DNA of 64,000 nt from Stenotrophomonas maltophilia (GCF_002799245.1 NZ_NEQV01000002.1:682001-746000); one strand, 5' to 3'; counted from the first letter of the stretch, positions 30,301 through 38,735 are shown. Numbers and translations: made by a program. Notes: a model not told the origin generated them from the letters alone.

Positions 30301-32262
30301 TACAGCGATGACCAGTACGGCAAGCGCGACGTGGAAACCATTGTGCGCGCGCCGATCCTGGCCGAAGCCAGCATGCCGCGCGTGCTGGCCCCGGGCGACC
30401 GCAGCACCGTGACCCTGGACGTGCAGAACTTCACCGGCAAGCCGGGCCAGTTCAACGTGAAGGTGGACACCGAGGGCCCGTTGAACCTGGGCGAGGGCAG
30501 CCGCAGCGTGCAGTTGAATGCCGATGTCAAGACCACGCTGAGCTTCCCGCTGTCGGCGCGTGAGGGCCACAGCGTGGCCAAGGTGCGGGTGCGGGTGGAT
30601 GGCAACGGCTTCAAGGCCGATCGCCGCTACGACCTGCCGGTGCGTGCGGCGTGGCCGCAGGTGCTGCGTTCGCAGGTGCGCACGCTCGATCCGCTGGCGG
30701 CGGTCAGTCTCGACAACAGCCTGACCGATGGCCTGATGTCCGAGTCGGTGAATGCCCGCCTGCTGGTCAGCCCGCTGCCGCCGATTCCGTTCGCCAGTGC
30801 ACTGCAGGGCGCGCTGAACTACCCCTATGGCTGTGCCGAGCAGACCACCAGCAAGGGCTATGCCGCGCTGATCCTGGACCAGGCGACGTCGTCGATGCTC
30901 GGTGCAGACGGCCTGGATGCCAAGACCCGTCGCGAGCGCATGGAAGGTGCGTTCGGCCGCCTGGCATCGATGCAGGTGGCCAATGGCAACTTCTCGATGT
31001 GGGGTGACGACGGCTACGTGAACCCGTGGCTGACCCCGTACATCACCGAGTTCCTGCTCGATGCCAAGGATGCCGGTTTCGCGGTGCCGGACAACGTGCT
31101 GCAGAAGGCGCTCAACCGGCTCAGCGAGGACCTGCTGTCCGGTGGCAACCAGTTCTATGGCCAGGACGACCGCGAGAAGCTGAAGTTCGCCAACCAGGCG
31201 TACTCGGGTTACGTGCTGGCCCGGGTCAACCGTGCGCCGCTGGGCACCCTGCGCACGCTGTACGACAACGAGCGCAGCAAGGCGGTCGGTGGCTTGTCGC
31301 TGGTCCACCTGGGTGTGGCGCTGTCGCTGCAGGGCGATGCCAAGCGCGGCCAGGCGGCGTTGGCGGCGGCCTTCGCCAAGTCCAGCAGCGAACGCCCGTC
31401 GTACTTCGGTGACTACGGCAGCGCGATCCGTGACGACGCGCTGATGATCGCGCTGACCCACGAAAACAAGCTGGCCAAGCCTGCCTGGGATGCGCGTGCG
31501 GTGGACCTGGGCCGTGGCCTGGATGCGCGTCGCAATGCCGGCTGGATGTGGCTGAGCACGCAGGAGCAGGTGGCGATTGCCCGCCTTGGCAAGGCGCTCG
31601 CCGCCAATCAGAAGGCGCTGGTCGCCGGTGAGCTGGTGATCGGTGGCAACACCGAAGCCATCGGCGAGCGCAAGCTGTTCGGCCGCAACTTCAGCGCCAG
31701 TGAGCTCGCCAGCGGCGTGCGCTTCACTCCGCAGGGGCAGCCGCCGATGTTCGCCAGCATCGACGTGGCCGGCATCCCGCGCAGCGCACCGGCGCCGGAC
31801 AGCAGCGTGCTGGGCGTCGAGCGCAGCTACTACGGCACCGATGGCAAGCCGTGGTCGCCGCGCCCGCTGAAGGAGGGCGAAGCACTGATCGTGCGCGTCA
31901 CCGTGACCGCTGACACCACGATGCCCGATGCACTGCTGACCGACCTGCTGCCGGCGGGCCTGGAGATCGAGAACTTCAACCTGGGTGATGCCAAGCAGTG
32001 GGCCGATGTGGTGGTCGATGGCATCACCATCAGCGACCGTGGTGAAGCCGCCGATACCAAGCACGAGGAGTTCCGCGATGACCGCTACGTGGCCGCGCTG
32101 AAGCTCTCGCGTGGCAGCAAGGCCAGCGTGTTCTACCTGGTGCGCGCGGTGACTCCGGGAACCTACTCGGTGCCGCCGCCGCTGGTGGAGGACATGTACC
32201 GGCCGCAGCTGCGCGGCGTGGGCCGCAGCAACCCGACCACGATCACGGTGGTACAGCCGTGA
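27355..32262 (+). CDS. Alpha-2-macroglobulin-like lipoprotein with thioester (YfhM/MagD type)
   Basis: A periplasmic protease trap, thought to guard the cell when the envelope is breached. 1635 residues. Lipoprotein signal with lipobox LAGC (Cys28); MG domains follow, then the bait region (DYDFTRRF..), a second MG group with the A2M central block (PRVLAPGDRSTVTLDVQNFTG), the thioester motif YGCAEQ (Cys1160 to Gln1163) and the alpha-toroid (WGDDGYVNPWLTPYITEFL), then the C-terminal domain. The intact CAEQ predicts covalent capture of proteases. Directly upstream of pbpC, the pairing seen in many Gram-negatives. Confidence 0.95.
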   Translation: MSGPARRMRWGWTAALLAGGLLLGLAGCRNDSGQLPKASGEAITTKAEQVKEFTLLRAYPDQKNDGLSLALEFSRPLVGTQDFDKLVRFEEKVGTDDSSWTLSDDGLTLRYPFVEAGKEFSLVVSPDLLAADGSRLGKELKQKVFSGELKPVVGFASQGSVLPAKDSRGLPVVSVNVPEVDVEFLRVREKDLPTFFSQYQRGGRRGSWELSSDYERSPINKLAEPVYVNRFILGGKKNERVLTYLPTQDIKELQEPGLYFALLKRTGDYEGEFDTAFFSVSDIGLHTRAYKDKLFVHTAGLKDGAPLKGIDLRVLDAKGEVVLKGSTDGNGNALLNYTLDATHVLVASSGKDTSFLPFNQPALDLSEFAVAGRDNAWFDVYAWSGRDLYRPGETVRLSALLRDNDGKPVKAQPVFLRLKQPDGKTFRETRLQPGDQGYINFEQVIPAEAPTGRWQVEFRTDPASKEAIQGMTLRIEEFLPERMKLDLDSAQKTLKPGEDLRLQANGAYLYGAPADGNRFTARMAVAAEQKPVDGLPGYFFGDPTLQLPREAKDVIDTTLPGNGQLREDVALPEEAAKAKAPVAVVLSGSLYETGGRTVTRTLKRVMWPANALVGVRPLFNPDDGADSNGNARFELMRVDASGAPQPAKGLKITLVRELRDYHWTFNDNRWDYDFTRRFENKETRTVDAGSSAVAFDFPVEWGEYRVDVFDPSTGLTSRYPFRAGWSWGDDNRGLDARPDKVKLGLDKTGYKAGDTLQVTVTPPHAGKGILMVETDRMLYVQDIEAKPGSTFKIPVTADWERHDVYITALVFRGGSAPSKITPARAVGVVHVPMDRKGRTVAVGLVAPKQMRPEQDLPVTVSAPQLAGRTAHVTVSAVDVGILNITRFPVPDAGAHFFAQRRLGIDAYDIYSRVIESFDGGSGKLKFGGDMALQALPQAKRPTARVQTVDLFSGPVQLDAKGNARVRLKVPDFNGTLRVSALVYSDDQYGKRDVETIVRAPILAEASMPRVLAPGDRSTVTLDVQNFTGKPGQFNVKVDTEGPLNLGEGSRSVQLNADVKTTLSFPLSAREGHSVAKVRVRVDGNGFKADRRYDLPVRAAWPQVLRSQVRTLDPLAAVSLDNSLTDGLMSESVNARLLVSPLPPIPFASALQGALNYPYGCAEQTTSKGYAALILDQATSSMLGADGLDAKTRRERMEGAFGRLASMQVANGNFSMWGDDGYVNPWLTPYITEFLLDAKDAGFAVPDNVLQKALNRLSEDLLSGGNQFYGQDDREKLKFANQAYSGYVLARVNRAPLGTLRTLYDNERSKAVGGLSLVHLGVALSLQGDAKRGQAALAAAFAKSSSERPSYFGDYGSAIRDDALMIALTHENKLAKPAWDARAVDLGRGLDARRNAGWMWLSTQEQVAIARLGKALAANQKALVAGELVIGGNTEAIGERKLFGRNFSASELASGVRFTPQGQPPMFASIDVAGIPRSAPAPDSSVLGVERSYYGTDGKPWSPRPLKEGEALIVRVTVTADTTMPDALLTDLLPAGLEIENFNLGDAKQWADVVVDGITISDRGEAADTKHEEFRDDRYVAALKLSRGSKASVFYLVRAVTPGTYSVPPPLVEDMYRPQLRGVGRSNPTTITVVQP

Positions 32263-32268
32263 CCGCGC

Positions 32269-32296
32269 GGACGGGCCGCGACGGCGCGGCCCGTCC
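32269..32296. other. Perfect 12-bp hairpin between A2M and pbpC
   Basis: GGACGGGCCGCG-ACGG-CGCGGCCCGTCC, 6 bp past the A2M stop and 15 bp before the pbpC ATG. No T tract; it may modulate the relative expression of the two genes. Confidence 0.5.
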
Positions 32297-32311
32297 TGCT
32301 GGCAACCTGCA

Positions 32312-34693
32312 ATGAAGAACATGATGACCACCCGGCTGGCGGCCCTGCGCCGCCGGCTGCGGCCGCTGTGGCCGTGGCTGCGCTGGGGCATGGCCGCCAC
32401 GCTGGCGCTGCTGCTGGTGCTGGATTTCGCCTTCCCGCCGCCGCTGCCGAAGCAGCGTGATACCAGCACCCTGGTGGTGGCTGCCGACGGCACCCCGCTG
32501 CGTGCGTTCGCCGATGCCGAGGGCGTGTGGCGCTATCCGGCCTCGATCGAGAGCGTCTCGCCGCTGTACCTGCAGGCGTTGCTGACCTACGAAGACCGCT
32601 GGTTCTGGCGGCATCCGGGCATCAACCCGCTGGCGATCCTGCGTGCCAGCGGCCAGCTGCTGCGCGGCGGCCGCATCGTTTCCGGTGGCTCGACCCTGAC
32701 CATGCAGGTCGCACGCATCCTCGACCCGCATACGCGCACGCCCTGGGGAAAGCTCAAGCAGATGCTGCGCGCGGTGCAGCTGGAAGTGCATCTGAGCAAG
32801 CAGCAGATCCTGGCCCTGTATCTGGAGCGTGCGCCCTACGGCGGCACCATCGAGGGCGTGGAAGCGGCCAGCTGGGCCTATCTGGGCAAGCCGGCGGCGC
32901 AGCTGTCACATGCCGAGGCCGCGTTGCTGGCGGTACTGCCACAGGCACCGAGCCGGCTGCGCCCGGACCGCCACCCGGAAGCCGCGCAGAAGGCGCGTGA
33001 CAAGGTGCTGTCACGCATGGCCGAACTGGGCGCGTGGACACCGGAAGAGGTGGAGGATGCGCGCATCGAGAACGTGGTGGCGCGCTCGCTGCGGCCTCCG
33101 CTGCACGCTGCGCTGCTGGCACAGCGCCTGCACTCGGCGCATCCGGGCCAGGCACGCATCCAGAGCAGCATCGACATCGGCCTTCAGCGCACGCTGGAAG
33201 AACGCGTGGCCAGCTATTTCTCGGCGCTGCCCGAGCGCACCTCGGCGGCCCTGCTGGTGGTCGACAACCAGACCCTGCAGGCGCGTGCCTATGTCGGCAC
33301 GCTGGCGTTCGGTGATCGCCAGCGGCTTGGCCACGTGGACATGGTGCAGGCCTGGCGTTCGCCGGGCTCCACGCTCAAGCCGTTCCTGTATGCGATGGCG
33401 CTGGACGATGGCCTGATCCATTCGGAAAGCCTGCTGGTCGATGCGCCGCAGAGTTTCGGCAGCTACCGCCCCGGCAACTTCGACATGGCGTTCAATGGGC
33501 CGATCGGCGCCTCCAGCGCATTGCGGCTGTCGCTCAACGTACCCTCGGTGGACCTGCTGCAGCGGGTCGGCGCCGCGCGCTTCGCCGCACGCCTGTCGCA
33601 CGCCGGCATCCAGCTGCGCTTCCCGCCGGGCAGCACGCCCAACCTGTCGTTGATCCTGGGCGGCACCGGCGCACGCCTGGAAGACCTGGTCGGCGCGTTC
33701 GCCGCGCTCAACCGCAACGGCATCGCCGGCCGCGTGCGCTACACCGACGAAGAGCCGATGATCGAGCGGCGCCTGGCCTCGCCGGGCGCCAGCTGGATCG
33801 TGCGCGAGATGCTGGAGTCGAACCCGCGCCCGGGATACAGCGTGGGTACTTTCGATGTCGGTGGCCGCCCGCGCGTGGCGTGGAAGACCGGCACCAGTTA
33901 CGGCTATCGCGATGCGTGGGCCATCGGCAGTACCCGCCACTACACGGTGGGCGTGTGGGTGGGCCGGCCGGACGGCACACCCTTGCCGGGCCAGTACGGC
34001 GCGGTCACCGCGCTGCCGCTGATGTTTGAAGTGGTGGACAGCCTGCCACGCCAGCGTGGTGATTCTGCGGCCGCGCCGATGCCGGCCAGCGTCAGCCAGG
34101 AGGACATCTGCTGGCCAACCGGCGAACGTGCCGAGGGGCTGCCGGCGGCACTGTGCCAGCGACGGATGTCGGCCTACCTGCTGGACGGCGCGGCACCGCC
34201 GACCTTTCCCGAGCGCGAGGCGCGGCGCTGGCAGCCGGGCCGGCAGCGTTACCTGGCCGACGCCCGGACCGGTCTGCGCGTATCGGCCGATTGCCGCACT
34301 CCCCATGACGAGGTCGCGCGTGAGATCGCGCGCTGGCCGGCGTTGTTGTCACCGTGGCTGCCCAAGGCCACGCGCGAGGCCTCGCAGCTGCCCGCGCTGT
34401 CGCCGGACTGCCGCGACGACGGGCGTGAGGCCAGCGTCGCGCTGCATGTGGACGGGCTCAATGATGGCGCCACGCTGGCGCGCGCGCCGAATTCGGAACA
34501 TGGCGTACGCCTGCAGCTGCGCGCGCTGGGCAGCGAGCAGGCGGTGGACTGGTTGCTGGATGGCCGCTGGATCGCGCAGACCCGGGGCGCGCAGCTGATG
34601 CAGCGTGAATTCGCCGAGCCTGGCGCACACACGCTGACCGCGCTGGCGGCGGACGGTGCATGGACCCAGGTGCGGTTCAACGTCCTGCGGTAG
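32312..34693 (+). CDS. pbpC: Penicillin-binding protein 1C (transglycosylase/transpeptidase)
   Basis: Bifunctional peptidoglycan enzyme at the inner membrane, facing the periplasm. 793 residues. TM anchor about 27-46; GT51 transglycosylase with EDRWFWRHPGINP and GGSTLTMQVAR; transpeptidase with active-site S353TLK, SLN (SLNVPS) and KTGTS (Lys525); C-terminal PbpC-specific domain (from about 690). Conserved partner of the A2M gene upstream, probably repairing the wall after attack. Its TAG stop lies inside the GTAG of the following repeat. Confidence 0.96.
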   Translation: MKNMMTTRLAALRRRLRPLWPWLRWGMAATLALLLVLDFAFPPPLPKQRDTSTLVVAADGTPLRAFADAEGVWRYPASIESVSPLYLQALLTYEDRWFWRHPGINPLAILRASGQLLRGGRIVSGGSTLTMQVARILDPHTRTPWGKLKQMLRAVQLEVHLSKQQILALYLERAPYGGTIEGVEAASWAYLGKPAAQLSHAEAALLAVLPQAPSRLRPDRHPEAAQKARDKVLSRMAELGAWTPEEVEDARIENVVARSLRPPLHAALLAQRLHSAHPGQARIQSSIDIGLQRTLEERVASYFSALPERTSAALLVVDNQTLQARAYVGTLAFGDRQRLGHVDMVQAWRSPGSTLKPFLYAMALDDGLIHSESLLVDAPQSFGSYRPGNFDMAFNGPIGASSALRLSLNVPSVDLLQRVGAARFAARLSHAGIQLRFPPGSTPNLSLILGGTGARLEDLVGAFAALNRNGIAGRVRYTDEEPMIERRLASPGASWIVREMLESNPRPGYSVGTFDVGGRPRVAWKTGTSYGYRDAWAIGSTRHYTVGVWVGRPDGTPLPGQYGAVTALPLMFEVVDSLPRQRGDSAAAPMPASVSQEDICWPTGERAEGLPAALCQRRMSAYLLDGAAPPTFPEREARRWQPGRQRYLADARTGLRVSADCRTPHDEVAREIARWPALLSPWLPKATREASQLPALSPDCRDDGREASVALHVDGLNDGATLARAPNSEHGVRLQLRALGSEQAVDWLLDGRWIAQTRGAQLMQREFAEPGAHTLTALAADGAWTQVRFNVLR

Positions 34694-34745
34694 GTGCCAA
34701 CCTTGGTTGGCACGTGGCAGAACGCCCACCAGGGTGGGCATCTAC
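34690..34745. repeat. GTAG-type inverted pair at the pbpC stop
   Basis: GTAG-GT-GCCAACCTTGGTTGGC-AC (34690-34713) and GCCCACCAGGGTGGGC-AT-CTAC (34724-34745). The first GTAG includes the pbpC stop codon. The pair ends 5 bp from the stop of the leftward ferritin-like gene, so it sits exactly in a convergent junction. Confidence 0.85.
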
Positions 34746-34749
34746 CGGA

Positions 34750-35325
34750 TCATTCCCCGATCCACCCATCCAGCAGGTCGGCGAACTCGTCGGCGTGTTC
34801 CTCTTCCTGCGCCAGGATCTCTTCAAGGATGCGCTTGGTGGTGGTGTCGCGGTCGCCGATGAAGTTGATCATCTCGCGGTAGCTGTCGATGGCGATCCGT
34901 TCGGCCACCAAATTCTCGCGGACCATGTCGCGCAGATCGCTGCCTTCCTTGTATTCGGCATGCGAACGCGCGGTCAGCGTGTCCGGGTTGAGGTCGGGCT
35001 CGCCGCCAAGCTGGACGATGCGCTCGGCCAGCTTGCCGGCGTGCGCCTGTTCCTGCTGCGCATGCTCGAGGAACTCGGCCTTGACCGCGTCGGCCAGCAT
35101 GCCCTTGGCCATGAAGTAATGCCGGTAGTAGCGCAGCACGCACACGTATTCGGTGGCCAGTGCGTCGTTGAGCAGCTTGATCACCACCTTGCGGTCGGCG
35201 CTGTAGCTGTCGGTGATCGCCCCGTCTTCGATGTTGCGCCGGGCGCGCTCGCGCAGGGTCTTGCGGTCACTGATGCCGGGAACCTTTGCGGCGGGCTTTG
35301 CGGCTTTGGCTGGCTTGCTGGACAT
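34750..35325 (-). CDS. Ferritin-like (bacterioferritin/Dps-type) protein
   Basis: 191 residues. A four-helix ferritin-like domain shows the diiron pattern: TEYVCVLRYYRH, then EHAQQEQAHAGKLAERI, AERIAIDSYREMI and EEEHADEFADLL. The N-terminus is a flexible Lys/Ala/Pro-rich tail (SSKPAKAAKPAAKVPG), the sort that lets some Dps-like proteins touch DNA. Likely role: iron storage or oxidative-stress protection in the cytoplasm. It precedes a peroxiredoxin gene on the same strand, which supports the stress theme. Exact subfamily uncertain. Confidence 0.85.
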   Translation of the reverse strand: MSSKPAKAAKPAAKVPGISDRKTLRERARRNIEDGAITDSYSADRKVVIKLLNDALATEYVCVLRYYRHYFMAKGMLADAVKAEFLEHAQQEQAHAGKLAERIVQLGGEPDLNPDTLTARSHAEYKEGSDLRDMVRENLVAERIAIDSYREMINFIGDRDTTTKRILEEILAQEEEHADEFADLLDGWIGE

Positions 35326-35354
35326 GGCTGGCCGTTTCCTCTTGCGGTGGGGAA

Positions 35355-35837
35355 TCAGGTGGGCAGGTGCTCCAGCACGTACTCGGCCGAAGACACCTCG
35401 AACTGGCCCGGCTGCTCGATCCAGGCCGCACGGACCACGCCATCGACCACATACAGGGCGAAACGGCGTGAGCGGATGCCCATGCCCGAGGCACTGGCGT
35501 CGAGCTCCAGGCCGAGCGCGCGGGTCAGTTCGGCATTGCCGTCAGACAGCATCAGCAGGCCGTCGGGCACGCTCTGGTCGGCGGCCCAGGCCTTCATCAC
35601 GAACGGGTCGTTGACCGCCATGCAGTAGACGTCGATGCCGCGCTGGCGGAAGGCCTGGAACTTCTCGACATAACCGGGCAGGTGGCGTGCCGAGCAGGTC
35701 GGGGTGAATGCACCGGGCACGGCGAACAGCACCACCTTGCGCGCGTCGAACAGCGAATGCGTATCGAGCGTTTCGATGCCCTCGCGGATGCGCTTGACGG
35801 TCACTTCCGGAATGCGGTCGCCGACTTGGATGGTCAT
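35355..35837 (-). CDS. Peroxiredoxin of the Prx5 type
   Basis: 160 residues. Thioredoxin fold with peroxidatic Cys48 in PGAFTPTCSARHLPGYVEKF, the Prx5/AhpE-like signature; reduces hydrogen peroxide or alkyl peroxides, probably with glutathione/glutaredoxin. AAGGAG eight bases before ATG 35837 decides the start over the longer open frame. 29 bp upstream of the ferritin-like gene; the two probably form a stress operon. Confidence 0.95.
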   Translation of the reverse strand: MTIQVGDRIPEVTVKRIREGIETLDTHSLFDARKVVLFAVPGAFTPTCSARHLPGYVEKFQAFRQRGIDVYCMAVNDPFVMKAWAADQSVPDGLLMLSDGNAELTRALGLELDASASGMGIRSRRFALYVVDGVVRAAWIEQPGQFEVSSAEYVLEHLPT

Positions 35838-35894
35838 GGGGAACTCCTTGCTGGGGCAGGCTAGTGGGCCGGATGGGACAGGGGCGTCAAGACA

Positions 35895-35920
35895 TTGGAA
35901 AACCGGCGTGCAGGCCCCAT
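35895..35920 (+). promoter_or_regulatory. RpoH (sigma-32)-like promoter upstream of the DnaJ-like gene
   Basis: TTGGAAA, 13 bp, then CCCCATCT: close to the heat-shock consensus CTTGAAA-N(11-15)-CCCCATNT. It points to the co-chaperone gene 180 bp downstream. A plain sequence match only, in the 260-bp gap between the divergent peroxiredoxin and DnaJ-like genes. Confidence 0.45.
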
Positions 35921-36098
35921 CTTCAGGCTTTGCGGAGCGGGCTTCCAGCCACAGCCTGGGGCAGGGCGATGGCAGCCGCATTGCGCAGGATCAGTCGGCC
36001 TCACCGGGGCCGCACGAGGGGCGGCGTAGCATCGCTGGCGCGTAGAATGAACCCGGGGCGGCGCCACCGGCGCGGCCGAAGCAGATCGAGGTAGCTGG

Positions 36099-36986
36099 AT
36101 GGAATTCAAGGATTACTACGCCACCCTGGGGGTGGAACCGAGCGCGGGCGAGGCGGAGATCAAGACCGCCTACCGCCGGCTGGCACGCAAGTACCACCCG
36201 GACGTCAGCAAGGAGGCCGGGGCCGAGGACAAGTTCAAGGCAGTGAACGAGGCCTACGAGGCGCTGCGCGATCCGGAAAAGCGCGCGGCGTACGACCAGC
36301 TGCGCGCGCAGGGCTACCGCCCGGGCGAGGAGTTCAACGTGCCGCCCAACTACGGCGGCGCCGGTGGTTTCAATTTCGAGGAAGTGTTCGGCGGTGGTGG
36401 CCCCAACGGCGGCTTCAGCGACTTCTTCGAGAGCCTGTTCGCGCGCCAGCGCGGCGGTGCCGGTCCAGGCCCGGGCTTCAGCAGCCAGGGCCATGCACCC
36501 AACCGCGACACCCGTGCCAAGCTGTCGGTGCCGCTGGAAGCGGCCTACAGCGGCGACAGCCTGCGCATCACCGTCAACGGCAAGCAGCTGGATGTGCGCG
36601 TGCCCAAGGGCATCCGTCCGGGGCAGGTGATCCGCCTGGCCGGGCAGGGCAACCATGGTGGCAACCTGCTGTTGGAAGTGGAGTACGCCGCGCACCCGCA
36701 GTTCGAGGTCGATGGCCGCAACATCCTCTATACGTTGCCGTTGACCCCGTGGCAGGCCGCGCTGGGCACCAGCATCAGCGTGCCGACCCTGGGCGGTGCG
36801 GTGGAACTGAAGATTCCGGCCGACTCCGATGCCGGTCGCAAGCTGCGCCTGCGCGGTCGTGGCCTGCCGGGCAACCCGGAGGGCGACCAGATCGTCGAAA
36901 TCGAGATCGTGGCTCCGGCCGCGACCGACGAGGCGCAGAAGAAGGCCTACCGCAACCTGGCCAAGGCCTTCGGCGAGTCGATCTGA
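36099..36986 (+). CDS. DnaJ-family co-chaperone of the CbpA type
   Basis: 295 residues. J domain about 5-70 with HPD at 33-35; Gly/Phe-rich linker (GGAGGFNFEEVFGGGGPNGGF); C-terminal substrate-binding domains CTDI/II (from about 140). There is no zinc-finger cysteine cluster, so it is CbpA/DjlA-like class B rather than DnaJ itself. It stimulates DnaK ATPase and delivers unfolded clients. GAGG lies upstream of ATG 36099. Confidence 0.92.
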   Translation: MEFKDYYATLGVEPSAGEAEIKTAYRRLARKYHPDVSKEAGAEDKFKAVNEAYEALRDPEKRAAYDQLRAQGYRPGEEFNVPPNYGGAGGFNFEEVFGGGGPNGGFSDFFESLFARQRGGAGPGPGFSSQGHAPNRDTRAKLSVPLEAAYSGDSLRITVNGKQLDVRVPKGIRPGQVIRLAGQGNHGGNLLLEVEYAAHPQFEVDGRNILYTLPLTPWQAALGTSISVPTLGGAVELKIPADSDAGRKLRLRGRGLPGNPEGDQIVEIEIVAPAATDEAQKKAYRNLAKAFGESI

Positions 36987-37015
36987 TATCCGCTTTGATG
37001 GGTGCAGGCCAAGGT

Positions 37016-37116
37016 GTGCCAACCAAGGTTGGCACCTACCAGGGCGGTGCTTCCGCACCAATTGCGGTAGCCGGCCGCTGGCCGGCAACGCTGTGCCAAC
37101 CAAGGTTGGCACCTAC
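37016..37116. repeat. Three GTAG-family palindromes in a row
   Basis: GTGCCAACCAAGGTTGGCAC-CTAC at 37016-37039 and again at 37093-37116, with a GTAG-CCGGCCGCTGGCCGG unit (37067-37085) between them. Fills the junction of the convergent DnaJ-like and PilH-like genes. Confidence 0.85.
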
Positions 37117-37126
37117 CGCGAACCCC

Positions 37127-37498
37127 TCAGCCCTGGCCGGCGAACACGCGCTCCAGGACCTCGGACAGTTCGTCTTCCGAGAACGGCTTGGTGATGTAGG
37201 CCTTGGCGCCCTGGCGCATGCCCCACATGCGGTCGGTGTCCTGGTCCTTGGTGGTCACCAGGATCACCGGAATATGCCGGGTCGCCTCGTCGCGGGCGAG
37301 GGTGCGGGTGGCCTGGAAGCCATTGAGGTTGGGCATCACCACGTCCATCAGGACCAGGTCGGGCAGCTCGGCCTTGGCGGTTTCGACCCCGGCGGCGCCA
37401 TCGGTGGCGGTCAGGATCTGGTGCCCGAGCTTCTCGACGATGCGCTGTATCCCCAACAGCTGCGACGGTGAGTCGTCGACGATCAGAATGCGTGCCAT
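37127..37498 (-). CDS. Single-domain response regulator, PilH-like
   Basis: 123 residues, receiver domain only. Acidic pair D8/D9, phospho-acceptor Asp52 in LVLMDVVMPNLNGFQATR, TTKDQDTD, and Lys in ITKPFSED. The sequence MARILIVDDSPSQ..NGFQATR..TTKDQDTDRMWGMRQGAKAY closely resembles PilH of the twitching-motility Chp system. No pil/chp gene is next to it here, so it is an orphan in this window. GGGGAA five bases before ATG 37498 supports the start; ATG 37510 is possible. Confidence 0.85.
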   Translation of the reverse strand: MARILIVDDSPSQLLGIQRIVEKLGHQILTATDGAAGVETAKAELPDLVLMDVVMPNLNGFQATRTLARDEATRHIPVILVTTKDQDTDRMWGMRQGAKAYITKPFSEDELSEVLERVFAGQG

Positions 37499-37586
37499 GT
37501 TGTTCCCCATGTAATGCCCGCAGTGTAGTGCGGGCTGATTACCGGCGGGAGGGGCGCATCTGCCGTCCGTCGCCTGCCTGCGACGT

Positions 37587-38582
37587 TCAGTCGATCCGCA
37601 CCACGGTGCGCCCCAGCGATCCACCGGCCAGCATCCGCTCGAACACTGCCGGCAGGCCATCGAGGCCGACCTCGGCGGTACAGATGCGGTCCAGGTGCTG
37701 TGGCTTCCACTTGCCGCCCAGGCGCGACCACACCTCTTCGCGCAGCCGGCGCGGTGCATTGGCCGAAGACACCCCGAGCAGCGACACGCCGCGCAGGATG
37801 AACGGCATCACCGTCATGTCCAGCGACGGGCTGGCCGCCAGGCCGGCACTGACCACGCTGCCATAGGGCACGGTCTGTGCCAGCAGGCTGGCGAGCATGG
37901 CGCCGCCGGCATTGTCCAGGCCCCCGCCGAAACGCGCCGACTGCAGCGGGCCGCTATCGGCCAGCGCCTCACGCGGCAGCACCTCGGTGGCGCCGATGGC
38001 GCGCAGGAAACCGGTCTGGTCGGGTTTGCCGCTGATCGCGTGCACGGTGTAGCCGGCACGGCTGAAGATCGACAGCGCCAGCGCGCCGACGCCACCGCTG
38101 GCGCCGGTGACCGCCAGCGGGCCCAGTTCTGGGACCTGCCGGTTGTCCTGCATGCGCAGCAGGGCCAGGGCCGCAGTGAAGCCGGCGGTGCCCAGCACCA
38201 TCGCCTCGCGCGGGCTCAGCCCGGCCGGCTGGGCGATCACTGCACGCGATTCCAGCCGCACATACTGGCTGTAACCACCGTCGCGGGTCTCGCTGAGGCC
38301 GCAGCCGGTGGCCAGCACCGCGTCGCCTTCACGCCAGTCCGGGTCGGTGCTGGCGACCACGGTGCCGGCCACGTCGATGCCGCCCACCAGCGGGAAGCGG
38401 CGCAGGATCTTCCCTTTGCCGGTGCCGGCCAGGGCATCCTTGTAGTTGACCGAGGACCAGTGGGCGCGGATCAGCACCTGGCCGGGGTTGAGGTCGTCGA
38501 CCCCGAGCTGGGCCAGGCCGCTGCGGTAGCCTGCGTCGTCGTTTTCGATGCGGAAGGCGGTGAACGGGGTGGTGGGGGCCAT
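37587..38582 (-). CDS. Acrylyl-CoA reductase (AcuI/YhdH) family oxidoreductase
   Basis: 331 residues, medium-chain (zinc-independent) quinone-reductase-like fold. SSVNYKDALAGTGKGKILRRFPLVGGIDVAGTV is the AcuI/YhdH signature; the NADPH site is VTGASGGVGALALSI. Likely reaction: NADPH-dependent reduction of acryloyl-CoA to propionyl-CoA. This would feed the prp pathway found 12 kb away, but that link is inference. ATG 38582 (MAPTTPFTAFRIEND) matches family starts. Divergent from hflK. Confidence 0.9.
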   Translation of the reverse strand: MAPTTPFTAFRIENDDAGYRSGLAQLGVDDLNPGQVLIRAHWSSVNYKDALAGTGKGKILRRFPLVGGIDVAGTVVASTDPDWREGDAVLATGCGLSETRDGGYSQYVRLESRAVIAQPAGLSPREAMVLGTAGFTAALALLRMQDNRQVPELGPLAVTGASGGVGALALSIFSRAGYTVHAISGKPDQTGFLRAIGATEVLPREALADSGPLQSARFGGGLDNAGGAMLASLLAQTVPYGSVVSAGLAASPSLDMTVMPFILRGVSLLGVSSANAPRRLREEVWSRLGGKWKPQHLDRICTAEVGLDGLPAVFERMLAGGSLGRTVVRID

Positions 38583-38735
38583 CGGCGTTGCCTGACTTCG
38601 AGGAAAACGCCACCTTACCCCGTTGCCCCCCTTTCGATCCTGCCGATCCGCCCCATCTTGTATGATCGGTAATGGTTTCACGGCTGGCGCCGCGGGAAGG
38701 GCCCGCGCCGCAGCCCAAATCTTGATGGAGCGTGC

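Noticed and set aside
27340..32493. A 1717-codon open frame on the minus strand opposite the A2M gene
   Set aside because: High-GC codon bias leaves antisense frames open. Its composition (Arg/Gln/His/Val-rich) matches no family, and the plus strand holds a complete A2M protein.
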